Of a stretch of 24,042 nucleotides of DNA, positions 1-9,214 are shown piece by piece. Source of the DNA: Saccoglossus kowalevskii. Its lineage: Eukaryota > Hemichordata > Enteropneusta > Harrimaniidae. The notes beneath the pieces are model-generated. The model ran no database searches and was not told the origin of the DNA. It saw only the letters and a program-made list of their open reading frames with translations. The number at the start of each line of letters is the position of its first letter. Position 1 is the first letter of the stretch. Position numbers and translations under genes: made by a program. The stretch is from the NCBI RefSeq assembly GCF_000003605.2, contig NW_003110501.1, forward strand, positions 20,529 through 44,570. Direction: 5' to 3'.

Positions 1-1122
1 ACACTGTATCTGGGCTTGGTGCACATTGTAGATGGGCGGTGGGCACTTTGTAGATGGGCGTGGTACATATTGTAGATGGTCCTGACACATTGTAGATGGG
101 CGTGGTGCACTTTGTAGTTGGGCATGGGGCACTTTGTAGATGAGCGTGGTACAGATTGTAGATGGGTGTGTGGCACTTTGTAGATGGGTGTGTTGCACTT
201 TGTAGATGGGCATGGTACAGATTGTAGATGGGCGTGGTGCACTTTGTGGATGGGCGTGGTACAGATTGTAAATGGGCGTGGTGCACTTTGTAGATTGGCG
301 TGGTACAGATTGTAGATTGGCGTGGTACAGATTGTAGATGGGCGTGGTACACTTTGTAGATGGGCGCGGTACAGATTGTAGATGTGCGTATTGCACTTTG
401 TAGATAGGCATGGGGCACTTTGTAGGTGGTGTGTTACATATTGTAGATCTGTAATGTGCACATTGTAGATGGGAATGGTGTACATTGTAGATGGGTATAG
501 TCTACATTGTAGATGGGTATGGTGCACTTTGTAGGTCGGTATGATACACATTGTAGATGCGTGTGGTGCACATTGTAGACTGTGGCATACTGGGATGCAG
601 AGCAGAATCTATATATCACACTTTGTCGATCATGTTTTCATAACAGCTAAATATTTCCATCAACTTTGAGAAACATGTACTATATTGTAGATGGGTATCG
701 TCTACGTTGTAGATGGGTGTGGTGCGCATTGAAGATCGGTGTGTTGCACTTTGTAGATGGGTGTGTTGCACTTTGTAGATGGGCATGGTACAGATTGTAG
801 ATGAATGTATTGCACTTTGTTGATGGGCGTGGTACAGATTGTAGATGGGCGTGGTGCACTTTGTAGATGGACGTGATACAGATTGTAGATGGACGTGGTA
901 CACTTTGTAGATGGGCGCGGTACAGATTGTAGATGGGTGTGTTGCACTTTGTAGATGGGCATGGTACAGATTGTAGATGAATGTATTGCACTTTGTTGAT
1001 GGGCGTGGTACAGATTGTAGATGGGTGTGTTGCACTTTGTAGATGGACGTGATACAGATTGTAGATGGGCGTGGTACACTTTGTAGATGGGCATGGGGCA
1101 CTATGTAGATGGGCGTGGTACA
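1..1122. repeat. 22-bp minisatellite array with 176-bp higher-order period
   Basis: Tandem copies of a 22-bp unit of the form GTAGATGGGCGTGGTGCACTTT run from the window edge to about 1122. Two unit types tend to alternate, one with GTGCACTTT and one with GTACAGATT, giving a 44-bp sub-period. A second-order period is visible: the rare variant GAATGTATTG occurs at 803 and again at 979, which is 176 bp or exactly eight units. The array is broken by about 100 bp of unrelated DNA near 583-690. Since 22 is not a multiple of 3, three consecutive units rotate through all frames, so long minus-strand reading frames with His-Leu-Gln/Pro-Ser-Thr repeats arise without any gene. The array probably continues left of the window. 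Confidence 0.95.
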
Positions 1123-1422
1123 GAAATAGCTTGGAATAACCTGGGAAGGTTATGTTTATTCCTAAAATAAGTATATTTTGCTGAAGCATATCATTGCCCA
1201 AAAAGCTATCAAATTTACATAATCATCATCTCCTCTTGGCAAAAAGAGACGTTTGGTTAACAATTATACACGTGACATACCCTTAAGGACGGTGTATGTT
1301 ATAGTCATTAAAGCGCTCACATATTTTCAACAAGAAGGAATTCATCACGAGACTAGGGTTATCGAACCCCAGATAAGTCTTTTAGAAATCTGAGAATTTG
1401 GTGCTTTGTTAGGTACCTATAT
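1123..1422. other. unique sequence, no gene seen
   Basis: About 300 bp separate the minisatellite from the first predicted exon. I see no convincing coding potential or RNA gene. A short hairpin (GGGTT-ATCG-AACCC, near 1348-1362) is present. If the exon at 1461 belongs to a longer gene, this stretch is the 3' part of its preceding intron. Confidence 0.5.
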
Positions 1423-1460
1423 TACTAACTAAGGTGTATTTGTGTTATTATTTCCAACAG
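1423..1460 (+). promoter_or_regulatory. branch point and 3' splice acceptor
   Basis: A perfect TACTAAC branch-point sequence at 1423-1429 lies about 32 nt upstream of a pyrimidine-rich tract ending in CCAACAG at 1460. This marks the start of the internal exon at 1461. That the motif pair fits the coding phase of two exons downstream makes it more than a chance AG. Confidence 0.55.
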
Positions 1461-1505
1461 AAATAAATCCGGAACAGGGTGATAAGACAAACAACGACAA
1501 TCGTG
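1461..1505 (+). CDS. internal exon (45 bp) of an unidentified host membrane protein gene
   Basis: The exon is bounded by an acceptor (CCAACAG before 1461) and a strong donor, G followed by GTACGTAT, at 1505/1506. Read in phase it has two bases completing a codon, fourteen full codons giving INPEQGDKTNNDNR, and one leftover G. That G joins the TT that opens the exon at 2026 to make a complete codon, so the two exons are phase-compatible across a 520-bp intron. The peptide is polar and Asn/Asp-rich, as expected for a juxtamembrane linker, and directly precedes a membrane segment in the next exon. I do not recognise the family. Upstream exons must lie outside the window or beyond the minisatellite. 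Alternative: a chance pairing of splice-like signals. Confidence 0.5.
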
Positions 1506-2025
1506 GTACGTATAAGATGGGTCATTCAGAAACTTCGTTATTGCAACTCATTTTTTATGACCAATAGAAAATAACAGTGATTTCGCTTTCCTAAAATACT
1601 GTTTTCGAAGATTTATGTTCAAGGTCGAGAATATTAAAGCAATCCTTAGTGAAATTAGGTTCGGGACAACGGTGTTCAGAAAGACAGAATTTATAACAGC
1701 TCTGTATCAATTGCATCAAAGGAGCAATTACTCATAGAAACAAAGTCTAAAGTTACAGCATGTCAGAAATAACGTAAAGTTAAATCATCTTTTGACTGTA
1801 CGTTATTAGATTGCTATTGCAATGTTCAGTTGTTCCTTCTAGATCATTTCTTGCTACGTCAACGACAACGACAATATCATGACCTCTCTAGTCTCAGGCA
1901 AAAAAAATCACGATGAAAAATGTGATTTAAATCGCTAGCCGAAATATTCAAAATAGAGCTAAATACGTCTTGGATTACATTCACGATAAAAACGAAATAT
2001 TGTCTGCATATATATTTATCCACAG

Positions 2026-2255
2026 TTGTGATACTGGGTTTTGCAGTATTCGGATTGTGTATAGGAGGTGTGTGCATTGGCGTAGCCGCGGGAATTTTAA
2101 GAAATAAGCCAAAAGCCAAAACTAAGGAAAATAAAAAACAAAATACTTCGGATGCAAAGGATGGCGACGGCGTTGGAGATGGTAATGGTGTCAATATTGG
2201 TGACAAATTGGCGGCTAGAACAAGGCGTCAAATGAGAAATGCACCATACCCGTAA
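2026..2255 (+). CDS. terminal exon: transmembrane segment plus charged cytoplasmic tail, unidentified protein
   Basis: The exon begins after ATTTATCCACAG (acceptor ending at 2025) and runs to a TAA at 2253-2255. It opens with a Gly-rich hydrophobic stretch of about 22 residues (VILGFAVFGLCIGGVCIGV, then AAGIL). A Lys-rich stop-transfer stretch (RNKPKAKTKENKK), an Asp/Gly-rich segment and a basic C-terminus (ARTRRQMRNAPYP) follow. This is the layout of the last exon of a type I membrane protein. Poly(A) signals lie 34-70 bp past the stop. There is no in-frame ATG at its start, which agrees with it being a continuation exon. Family unknown; no enzymatic domain is present. I infer a host cell-surface protein; the ligand-binding part is not in view. 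Confidence 0.5.
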
Positions 2256-2288
2256 TGTCAGATAACGGCAGAGGAATGAAACCATGGA

Positions 2289-2328
2289 AATAAACAGCAG
2301 GGGTTATGTTCAATTTAAATAAAATAAA
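2289..2328 (+). terminator. poly(A) signals of the host gene
   Basis: AATAAA occurs at 2289-2294, 2318-2323 and 2323-2328, followed by a T-rich stretch (GCTATTTGTGCTATTTTAATTC). They are at the right distance behind the stop codon at 2255 to end the predicted transcript. Confidence 0.5.
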
Positions 2329-2720
2329 ATGCTATTTGTGCTATTTTAATTCTATTATATATATATTATTAATTTTTCATATATTTTACTTAATGTACCA
2401 TTTATTTGCTGGTAGTTCTTTACAGTTTTGGCTAAGCGATAGTTACAAAATGGTACACAAATGTAGTTAGAATAAGATGAAATAAAAAAACACAGACTTT
2501 TACCAGAACAGTGTCATGTTATCACTTGTGGGTAGTTTTAAATAATGTAAATTATCGCTTGTTGAAGACCAGTTTTAAAAATACTGAAAACAATGGCGTA
2601 ATATTCAACATAACGTAAAATTCAAACAATGCTCATTCAAAGATACCGTTTACTGGGAATACATTTCTTGTTATTGTAACATCTCAAATACACACTGTGC
2701 TTGTTTTCCAAGTGAAAGAG
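2329..2720. other. AT-rich intergenic DNA
   Basis: No reading frame, RNA gene or clear repeat seen. The stretch is AT-rich with short A and T runs. Confidence 0.5.
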
Positions 2721-2806
2721 TGAGTCTGAAACACCACGACTTAGTCCGAAATACCACGAGTGAGTCCGAAACACCACGAGTGAGTCTGAAATACCTCGGG
2801 CGAGTC
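2721..2806. repeat. 20-bp tandem repeat, about 4.3 copies
   Basis: Four consecutive 20-bp units of the form TGAGTCCGAAACACCACGAG start at 2721, 2741, 2761 and 2781, with a partial fifth (CGAGTC). They differ at one to four positions each. Any open frame across it (2720 onward) reflects the repeat. Confidence 0.9.
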
Positions 2807-3361
2807 TTTGCATTTAAAGGCAAGTGTCAAACATTTTTTGAAATCTTAACTATAAACCTTAAACATATGACTAAACGAATGTGGTATGTATCTTACAAAC
2901 TGTTAAATATCATATAAATATTTAGCCAAGTTAATCTGGATGCTAATTTTAAGGTCACGTCTCCGCAAAATGATACTCACAAATCTCAACTGAGACAATT
3001 CAGCAAAATAGTCTCGACGAGAAAAAAAGAAACACAAAACTATCCTTTGGGGGTAATCTTGAAATTCAGAACCGTACAAACACATGTAGACGTTCACATG
3101 GTTCGCGTAAAATTTCAAATATGTATTTATTATTAGCGATAATTGTTATATTTATGTACCATAACCGAATATCTCTTACTGAATTACATGGAAAGACATT
3201 CGCTGAGCACATTCGGAGTCAATATAATCAGTCCCCGTCGAAGGTAGTTTGTTTTGTGTCTCGCCCGTCTGACGTTTTTTTCTCGCACATACTCAAATTA
3301 GTAATTCAGCCGGTTCGGTGACGTCATTCAAATTGATTTATTATTGAATTTTCTATTGAGT
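2807..3361. other. intergenic DNA without a supported gene
   Basis: A 66-codon ATG frame (3121-3321) with a hydrophobic N-terminus lies here. It has no flanking promoter or poly(A) context and no recognisable family, so I do not call it a gene. Confidence 0.4.
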
Positions 3362-3735
3362 TGTGTAGCAACTGAGCCACTCGATCAATCGAATTTGCGG
3401 TGTGTAGCAACTGAACCACTCGACCAATCGAATTTGCGGTGTGTAGCAATTGAACCACTCGACCAATCGAATATATGCGGTGTGTAGCAATTGAACCACT
3501 CGACCAATCGAATATATGCGGTATGTAGCAACTGGACCACTCGAATTTGCGGTGTGTAGCAACTGAACCACTCGACCAATCGAATTTGCGGTGTGAAGCA
3601 ACTGAACCACTCGACCAATCGAATTTGCGGTAGGTAGCAACTAAACCAGTCGACCAATCGAATTTGCGGTGTGTAGCAATTGAACCACTCGGCCAATCCA
3701 ATTGGCGGTTTGTAACAACTAAATCTACCGACCAT
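3362..3735. repeat. 39-bp minisatellite, about 9.5 copies
   Basis: Units of the form TGTAGCAACTGAACCACTCG plus ACCAATCGAATTTGCGGTG repeat every 39 bp. Copies three and four carry AATATATGCGG and are 41 bp. The copy near 3521 lacks the GACCAATC block and is short. The last units (3669 on) are divergent. Because 39 is 13 codons, the minus strand shows a 13-residue periodic reading frame (DWSSGSVATHRKF), but the 41-bp and short copies shift the phase, so this looks like a repeat effect and not a selected protein. Confidence 0.95.
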
Positions 3736-4436
3736 TAACATTTGTTCTGTTTGAGTTGGCTTTTGGCAAATGTTGTAGTTCTTCCGTCAGCTAAATTATA
3801 CACTTTTTTTCACGGAAGAATAACAAAATACTACGAGGTTATTAAAATAGGTTTATAATTTGCTAAATGTTCGATCAATACTACTGCGTGTTTAGCACGT
3901 TTTCTTAATAGTAAATTAACAGACCATCTCATGTAAAACCGAAAATCGAACAATTTTTCGCCAGGTATAAACCCGATATAATCCAGGCAAACATCTTCGT
4001 GTCAAATATCAACGTTTTCAAAACAAAAAAAAATAACCTGGATCATAAATGAGAAACAAGTAAAATCATGTCACCCATTGGTCATATTGGTCCTATTAAG
4101 GATGCAATAGGGATGTAAATAAACATATTTGAATATTGCTGCTCGACACTTTGTACTGTGGAACAAATCGGATTGTTATTGTGTTTTAGCATTTGCAGGA
4201 CACACTACAGGATGTGACTGTCAAAATACTGCTTCTGGCATTAAGAATCGATGGTCACAGCTGTTCTGTTAACATTTCCATGTTTCATGTTTTACTAACT
4301 TGTGTTATGTTTTAATTAGGAAGTATGTATCTGTAATAACATATATGAATATAATATGTGTAAATTATTCTAATAGAATTATTCTAATATATTATTTTAA
4401 AATAATATATCAAAAAATCAGCACCATCGGCGAAAG
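3736..4436. other. AT-rich intergenic DNA
   Basis: No supported gene. It is AT-rich, with one A-run near 4024-4032. Confidence 0.45.
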
Positions 4437-4613
4437 TATACCTTACAAGTTTATGTTTTGCCATAACATTAAAACTACTTTCCCCATCTTAACCACAAAT
4501 GGCCGAGAGTATTCAAAGTATTCAAAATAGGCTAAATACGTCAGACATCAGAACCACCGTTGAAATAAATTATACGTTTACAAGGTTGTGTTTTGAAATA
4601 ACATTAAAACTAA
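4437..4613 (+). repeat. imperfect direct repeat, about 41 bp spaced by 135 bp
   Basis: Segment 4437-4477 (ending TTGCCATAACATTAAAACTA) returns at 4572-4613 (ending TTGAAATAACATTAAAACTA) with about 80 percent identity. Between them, 4510-4535 carries TATTCAAAATAG plus GCTAAATACGTC. The same string, with one extra A, occurs at 1946-1971 inside the host-gene intron. This suggests fragments of a dispersed repeat family, type unknown. Confidence 0.55.
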
Positions 4614-4824
4614 GTATTGCTGAAATATTATAAAATATAATATAATAAAACGCAATCTTTCCAAAAATTAGAGTTATGCAGGACGTGTAGCATATATTAG
4701 AACTAGCTTCGACTGTATGTCCTCAGTGCAAACTCGCTAGCGAATTGGCTAACTGCTTGGGTTTTGACTAAAAAGTTGACTTGCGCTGACGCCGTTTCGT
4801 GGGCACGCCCACTCTGGGCGAATC
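4614..4824. other. AT-rich DNA turning into a GC-richer promoter-proximal stretch
   Basis: The first half is AT-rich with no feature. From about 4726 the composition becomes more balanced. A palindrome-like TGGGC-AC-GCCCA (4800-4811) lies just upstream of the TATA element at 4825. Confidence 0.4.
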
Positions 4825-4854
4825 TATATAATAGCAGAGGACGGTCGTCATACT
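4825..4854 (+). promoter_or_regulatory. TATA-type Pol II core promoter candidate
   Basis: TATATAAT (4825-4832) sits in a locally GC-rich context. An initiator-like TCATACT lies at 4848-4854, giving roughly 25 bp between TATA and the putative start. Upstream is the small inverted repeat TGGGC-AC-GCCCA. The spacing and composition change favour a real promoter over a random AT match. It could belong to a small host gene or to the LTR of an unrecognised retroelement. Confidence 0.4.
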
Positions 4855-4898
4855 TTAGGAACTAATCAGCCACAGTTGGAACACGATGTTGCTTTCAA

Positions 4899-4991
4899 GT
4901 ATATGAGGTCGAATTCTTTTATCGGTTGGATAATGTTACTCCAACGGATCATTTAGATGTGAAATTTTGCCATTTTCTTCCTGATTTGTAG
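4899..4991 (+). other. possible 93-bp intron in 5' leader
   Basis: A donor-like CAA/GTATAT at 4898/4899 and a strong acceptor (a long pyrimidine tract ending GATTTGTAG at 4991) could remove 93 bp. Splicing would bypass an upstream ATG at 4886 that leads to a six-codon frame. The acceptor is convincing; the donor is only fair. Confidence 0.3.
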
Positions 4992-5040
4992 GAAACTGTT
5001 ACTCAACTTGTCTCGTATTTGGTTTCAAGCAGTGTTCAAG

Positions 5041-5151
5041 ATGGATACCCCATACAGTAAATATCGGTGGATTAATCGCAATTATTATTTCGAGTTGATA
5101 AGAAGCCAGGATGAACTACAACGGGATTGGTCAGGACTGCACAATTACTAA
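5041..5151 (+). CDS. possible small protein or first coding exon, 36 codons
   Basis: ATG at 5041 has a good initiation context (CAAG before, G after). It opens a 36-codon frame ending TAA at 5149-5151. The peptide is rich in aromatic and charged residues (MDTPYSKYRWINRNYY, later QDELQRDWSGL) and is not low-complexity. It lies about 190 bp past the TATA promoter and 49 bp past an acceptor site. I do not recognise the family. It might be a complete micropeptide or the first coding exon of a longer gene, since a donor-like G/GTAGTC follows at about 5156. The short length means chance is a serious alternative. Confidence 0.25.
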   Translation: MDTPYSKYRWINRNYYFELIRSQDELQRDWSGLHNY

Positions 5152-5879
5152 TATGGTAGTCAGTCTAAGTGTCGACTTCTATTTCTATGCCTATGTCGAT
5201 CATCGCTGAGTTTGTCAAAATCGAATTTGACACCTGAATTATCTTGTTATTTAGGAGGTTGCTAGGCAGTTCACTGCTCTGTTTTATTTCATCGATCGTG
5301 CAAAAAAAACAACATTCAAAATTAAAATAAAAAGAATTTTGACATTCTAAACATTTAAACTATAGTGATCAATAAAATAGAGAAATAATTTTAAAAACGA
5401 AAAATCACAGTGTCTGGAAATGAATTGATATTCTGTTGAAATGGGTTAACGCCTCGGGTCACAACGAAAGTGACTGATTGAAAGTGACACATTTACAGAA
5501 TTACAGAATTCCGGGTGGATTCGAGTTAGCACGGTTGTCATAATTATGACATCATATTACAAATTTACTCGGTCGAAACACATGACATTCCAAGCCCGGA
5601 TTCTTATTCCATAAAATATTATGCAGATCAAGCTGCAATAAAGGTAACAGATGTGAATTCAACATTCAACACCAGTCACCGAACGATTCAGAAACTTTTA
5701 GCCTGCAAAAATGAAAACAATTAGCAGTGCGTAAGTGCTGCGTAATTTCCTGTTTGTCCGACGCTTCGCTTTCGCGTCACTGTCAAAATACTTTTTACAT
5801 AAGGCGAACTAAATGGTCTCTATAAGGCGATATTCAGGATCGCAAAAAAGTCGAATCACCTGAAAAACTTATCAGACGT
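5152..5879. other. intergenic DNA
   Basis: No supported gene or RNA. It is AT-rich with short A-runs (5302-5309). Confidence 0.45.
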
Positions 5880-5931
5880 CTCTCTCTCTTTCAAAATCTA
5901 TTTCTTTGAAAAACTCTCTCCCTCTCTCTCT
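5880..5931. repeat. interrupted TC microsatellite
   Basis: (TC)n runs at 5880-5890 and about 5914-5931 are separated by a T-rich stretch. It is a simple-sequence repeat. Confidence 0.8.
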
Positions 5932-6921
5932 AAAATGGGAAACGTGTGGGTGGGCGCATTTCACAGGCACTTCAAGTAAATTATGACTTTTATTCCAGGC
6001 ACATATTAGGTTACCACAGCCCGTATGTCAAGCTTTTCAATTAATTTGGTATCTTAGATCATACTATTTGGGGAATGCTTTAACAAGTATGGTTTGTTTT
6101 CAATTATTATAACATATATAATTGTTGTGTTTATTTATCGTTTCTAATTGACATGACTTTTTAATATATTGAATGAATGTTAATGGATGTGGGGATAACT
6201 AAGACGTTCAATTTTACTGAGTAAGTTTCACTATATATTACGATGTTATCAGAGTAGTGGCGGTGGTCACTATTTCAATGTCGCACATGTTATTACTGTA
6301 TTACTGTATTTTTCTTTGGAAGAGACAGACAACATCTTGCACTTTGTCACAGTATAAGGCCTGATTATTGCAATAGAGTGAACCACACACAGAACTCATA
6401 CTGGACTGGGGGTTCTTTCACTGCTATAATGGGGTATACAAAACAACCGTACTGGGAATGAATTACGAAATATCGAGTTAAAGCTCTTGGCTTTAATACT
6501 TCTCGAAATAGTTACAAGAAATTTAGCACAGAAAAATACAATTAATAAAGTCACTAAAATGGAGAATTATCAAGGGAATTGTGCATTGGTGATAACTCAC
6601 AGTTTCAGGATGTAGAGATATATGACAGTTAATGGCTTCTGCAACACAACAACAAAGAATTACAAGAGTCTTGCTTACAGAGGAACGCTGTCATTCTGGA
6701 GAGCATCGCTGAAAGAAGGAGGTCGCAGTTCATACAAGTCTTACAGAATGATGGTTGAAGCCTGTATCACTTGTCTCACAATATCGAAGTAGCTACACAC
6801 AGGATATACAGTAGAAATGATTAGACCCCAACTGTCCACATTCAGTCCAATTTATAGGCATAAATGACCCAGATTCAGGGTTTTGCTAGCAGCTGTGTCA
6901 CGTAGGCAATTCGGTAGATCA
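5932..6921. other. intergenic DNA
   Basis: I saw no reading frame of note, splice-bounded exon or RNA gene. A short duplication of TATTACTGTAT occurs near 6290-6310. Confidence 0.4.
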
Positions 6922-7050
6922 TAAACATCCTTTGTTATTCAAATAACAGCACACCTGGTAGATTCCAATTGTCCTTCCAAAGTTGTAAACACCCTTTGTT
7001 ATGTAAATCACAAGCACACCTGGTTTATTCTAACTGTCCATCCAGAGTTG
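6922..7050. repeat. two-copy tandem duplication of about 64 bp
   Basis: 6922-6985 and 6986-7050 align end to end: both start TAAACAYCCTTTGTTATK, share AGCACACCTGGT, and end in a CCAAAGTTG/CCAGAGTTG block. Divergence of about 20 percent suggests an old duplication. Confidence 0.7.
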
Positions 7051-8220
7051 AAAACAAGTATGACTTGTCAATCCAAATTATGACGGCAATTCACACTGTT
7101 TCTTCCCATAATTCCATGCACACTTCTATTTGCAGGGTTTGAGGGTTTGTCATTGCCCCTCATCAAGTCATAAGAGTCAGTTTTCATATTTAGGTACAAT
7201 ATCTGCGGTCAAAAGAAATTAAATATAATAAAACACAAGTAATATGGCCGTGTCTGATTGATTGGGTCGGAGTAGATTTCATTCATTCATTTATGGTAAG
7301 TGGGAGCATTTAATCATAATATTTGAGCAACAGGGTCAATACTATTGCGTACACTCGTTTGTCTGCGATTGTACTGTATTTACTATACTGCATTGAACTG
7401 CAAGCATGGTAAGCGCTTGTGGTAATACAGTCTGAGACCAAACGCCTGCACAGTAATCACATTTCGAAGTCATTTTTGGTATACATGTATTACAGATCAG
7501 AATTACCTAATACCACAGCACTGTGTTGCCAATTGATTCACAAACTTACATTTCGTATAATAAATCAACTAGTAATTATCGAAAATTGTTCCTTGGCAAA
7601 AGGAATTTGAAGCTGTCCGGCAAACAATAGACAATATTAAGTCTAGTCGCCATTTGTGCATGTAATTTATGGAAAGTTATTGTTTGTTCTGATAATTCTG
7701 ATAATTTCCATATGGAACACTTTTTATTTTATTCCCTAACCCAGTGTTTGAAATTTGTTAAAATGTTTAACTAGACAACAGGGCAGGTAAATTAAAAAAA
7801 TGGGTTTATGTTTTTAATATTTTACCGTTTTTCAGTCACTCTAATATATATTGTTCTGCATACTTTAAAATACACTGTCTGTTCATTGATAGTATCATTG
7901 GTTATCATCCACATGAACTTGAACATTTTTCCTTTGTGCGACAATTTTCGATATTCTTTTGGGTTAATCATACTGTCATGAATTTGTTTTTGTGTATCTG
8001 TTGACCAACTTAATTAGCTGATTATTAGTGAATTGCTGTGTTATGTCTGTCATCGTTTAGGCCTATTTGAAGTTTTGGACGGAACTTGGCTCAGTGATTT
8101 GGAACTAATTACCAGATAACCGCCGCTATTCAGACTACTCATTCTGATAGTTTATATTCATAGTTATTAATGTAGTGAACGATTAATCAAAAGATATGAC
8201 GTATTCAGTACTTAGTGTGA
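7051..8220. other. AT-rich intergenic DNA
   Basis: No supported gene. The open frame at 7419-7610 does not begin at ATG in a good context and shows no recognisable family. Confidence 0.4.
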
Positions 8221-8530
8221 TTGGCTTTATGATTGTAGGTTACGCCCTAGAGTCTTTTTACTGTTTTGTAATTGGTTAGAGTTTTGAAAATGAATAAAGT
8301 TGTTTTAGTTGGTCTTGGGGAGTACAGCAGAACAGATGCAGTCCTGGAGAGCCTTGGGGCGAGTGTTGACGCAGTCTAAGAGAGTCTTGGGTCAGCCTTG
8401 CGATAGTCTTGGGGATTTTTTCCCCAGGGCGCTGTGTCTTATAGAGTGCTCGATTGACCGACTAAGACGAGAGCTGAAACGTATTTCGTTGTGTGTGTCT
8501 TATTTGACTGTAAAGCTTAAGTGACTTCCC
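8221..8530 (+). other. GC-richer island, possible LTR or transcribed remnant
   Basis: CCAAT-like TGATTGGC (8219) and TAATTGGTT (8270) precede AATAAA (8293-8298). A sharp rise in GC follows, with degenerate repeats of AGTCTTGGG. This order resembles a retroelement LTR (promoter boxes, then poly(A) signal, then R/U5), but I found neither a partner copy in the window nor a clear primer-binding site. It could equally be the 3' end of an unrelated transcript. Confidence 0.2.
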
Positions 8531-8742
8531 GGATCCCATACCTCAAGGGGACGAGATATAGAGACGAGACGAGATTCCCCCCTGGCAAGTGTGGAGAACC
8601 CCGAGGAAAAGAATTTACCCCTGATAATACACCCAATTTGCCTCTTTGGAGTCGTATTTTACTTTTTGCTTCTTTACTGAAAACTCCATTCCTAGAAACC
8701 AGCTCAACATTTTCATAATACAATGTAACAGCATATTGTGGA
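8531..8742. other. intergenic DNA
   Basis: Overlapping open frames on both strands (8517-8723) look compositional; neither matches a family I know. Confidence 0.35.
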
Positions 8743-8833
8743 TGTTCAACTCACGCATAGTGTGAGAGTTCACTGAAATCACAGATAATCTTAAAGTTCA
8801 AATCAAGCATACTTTGAGAGTTCGCCAAATCAT
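8743..8833. repeat. imperfect direct repeat, 53-bp period
   Basis: GTTCAA...GCATAGTGTGAGAGTTC (8743-8772) recurs as GTTCAA...GCATACTTTGAGAGTTC from 8796, each followed by an AAATCA-type string. It is a weak two-copy repeat. Confidence 0.5.
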
Positions 8834-9030
8834 GCATCATTCATGTACCTGTCTTACATGTTGCATACGTCAAAACGGTTTTCACCATTACTTGCGCCGG
8901 ACATAATTTCAAACACTGGCTAATCCTTTAAAACTGTATTCCTACCTTTCATAACGGTCACCACATTTACTGTATATGCCCCTCTCAAGGATACCTATAG
9001 CTTCCTATCCATACAATTGAATTCAGATAA

Positions 9031-9212
9031 ATTCGAGATGAATACTTTGATTCAATAATATATCAAGAACAAAAATTATGTGTATGTTTCGTAGATTTTG
9101 CCAAGGCTTTTGATAGCGTCTGGAGAGAAGGCCTATATTATAAGATATTAAAAAACATTAATGGGAAAGTATTTAATATTATTAGAAACATATTCTTAAC
9201 CACTAAAACTAG
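9031..9212 (+). pseudogene. LINE reverse transcriptase, N-terminal RT fragment
   Basis: Read in the frame of position 9076, this codes for a non-LTR retrotransposon RT segment. Its core is VCFVDFAKAFDSVWREGL, followed by YYKILKNINGKVFNIIRN; the Asp of VDF (9094-9096) is the first catalytic aspartate. A TAA at 9028-9030 closes the frame upstream, so the copy is degenerate. The homology stops exactly at 9212, where a 24-bp terminal inverted repeat begins, and resumes in sense and reading frame at 19541. The aligned LINE family would continue at that point without missing residues, so I infer one LINE copy split by a later insertion. Confidence 0.8.
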
Positions 9213-9214
9213 TA
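9213..9214. repeat. target-site duplication TA (left)
   Basis: TA at 9213-9214 immediately precedes the left terminal inverted repeat. Its partner at 19539-19540 reads CA, one transition away. A TA duplication is typical of Tc1/mariner-type and some other DNA transposons. Confidence 0.45.

Noticed and set aside
1-1122. CRISPR-like array of short repeats
   Set aside because: Units are contiguous, with no unique spacers between conserved repeats, and the sequence is eukaryotic.
434-1201. Overlapping minus-strand open frames of 61-173 codons with Tyr/His/Pro-rich repeats
   Set aside because: They come from the 22-bp minisatellite, which lacks stops in all three minus frames; the same peptides appear in each frame.
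1348-1362. Hairpin with TTCGA on the minus strand, considered as a tRNA T-arm
   Set aside because: It is only a 5-bp hairpin, with no anticodon or D-arm around it.
3121-3321. 66-codon ATG frame with hydrophobic N-terminus
   Set aside because: No promoter, splice or poly(A) context and no recognisable family; the hydrophobic start is typical translation of AT-rich DNA.
3324-3741. Minus-strand frames with a 13-residue repeat
   Set aside because: They are explained by the 39-bp tandem repeat; unit-length variants shift frame, so there is no sign of coding selection.
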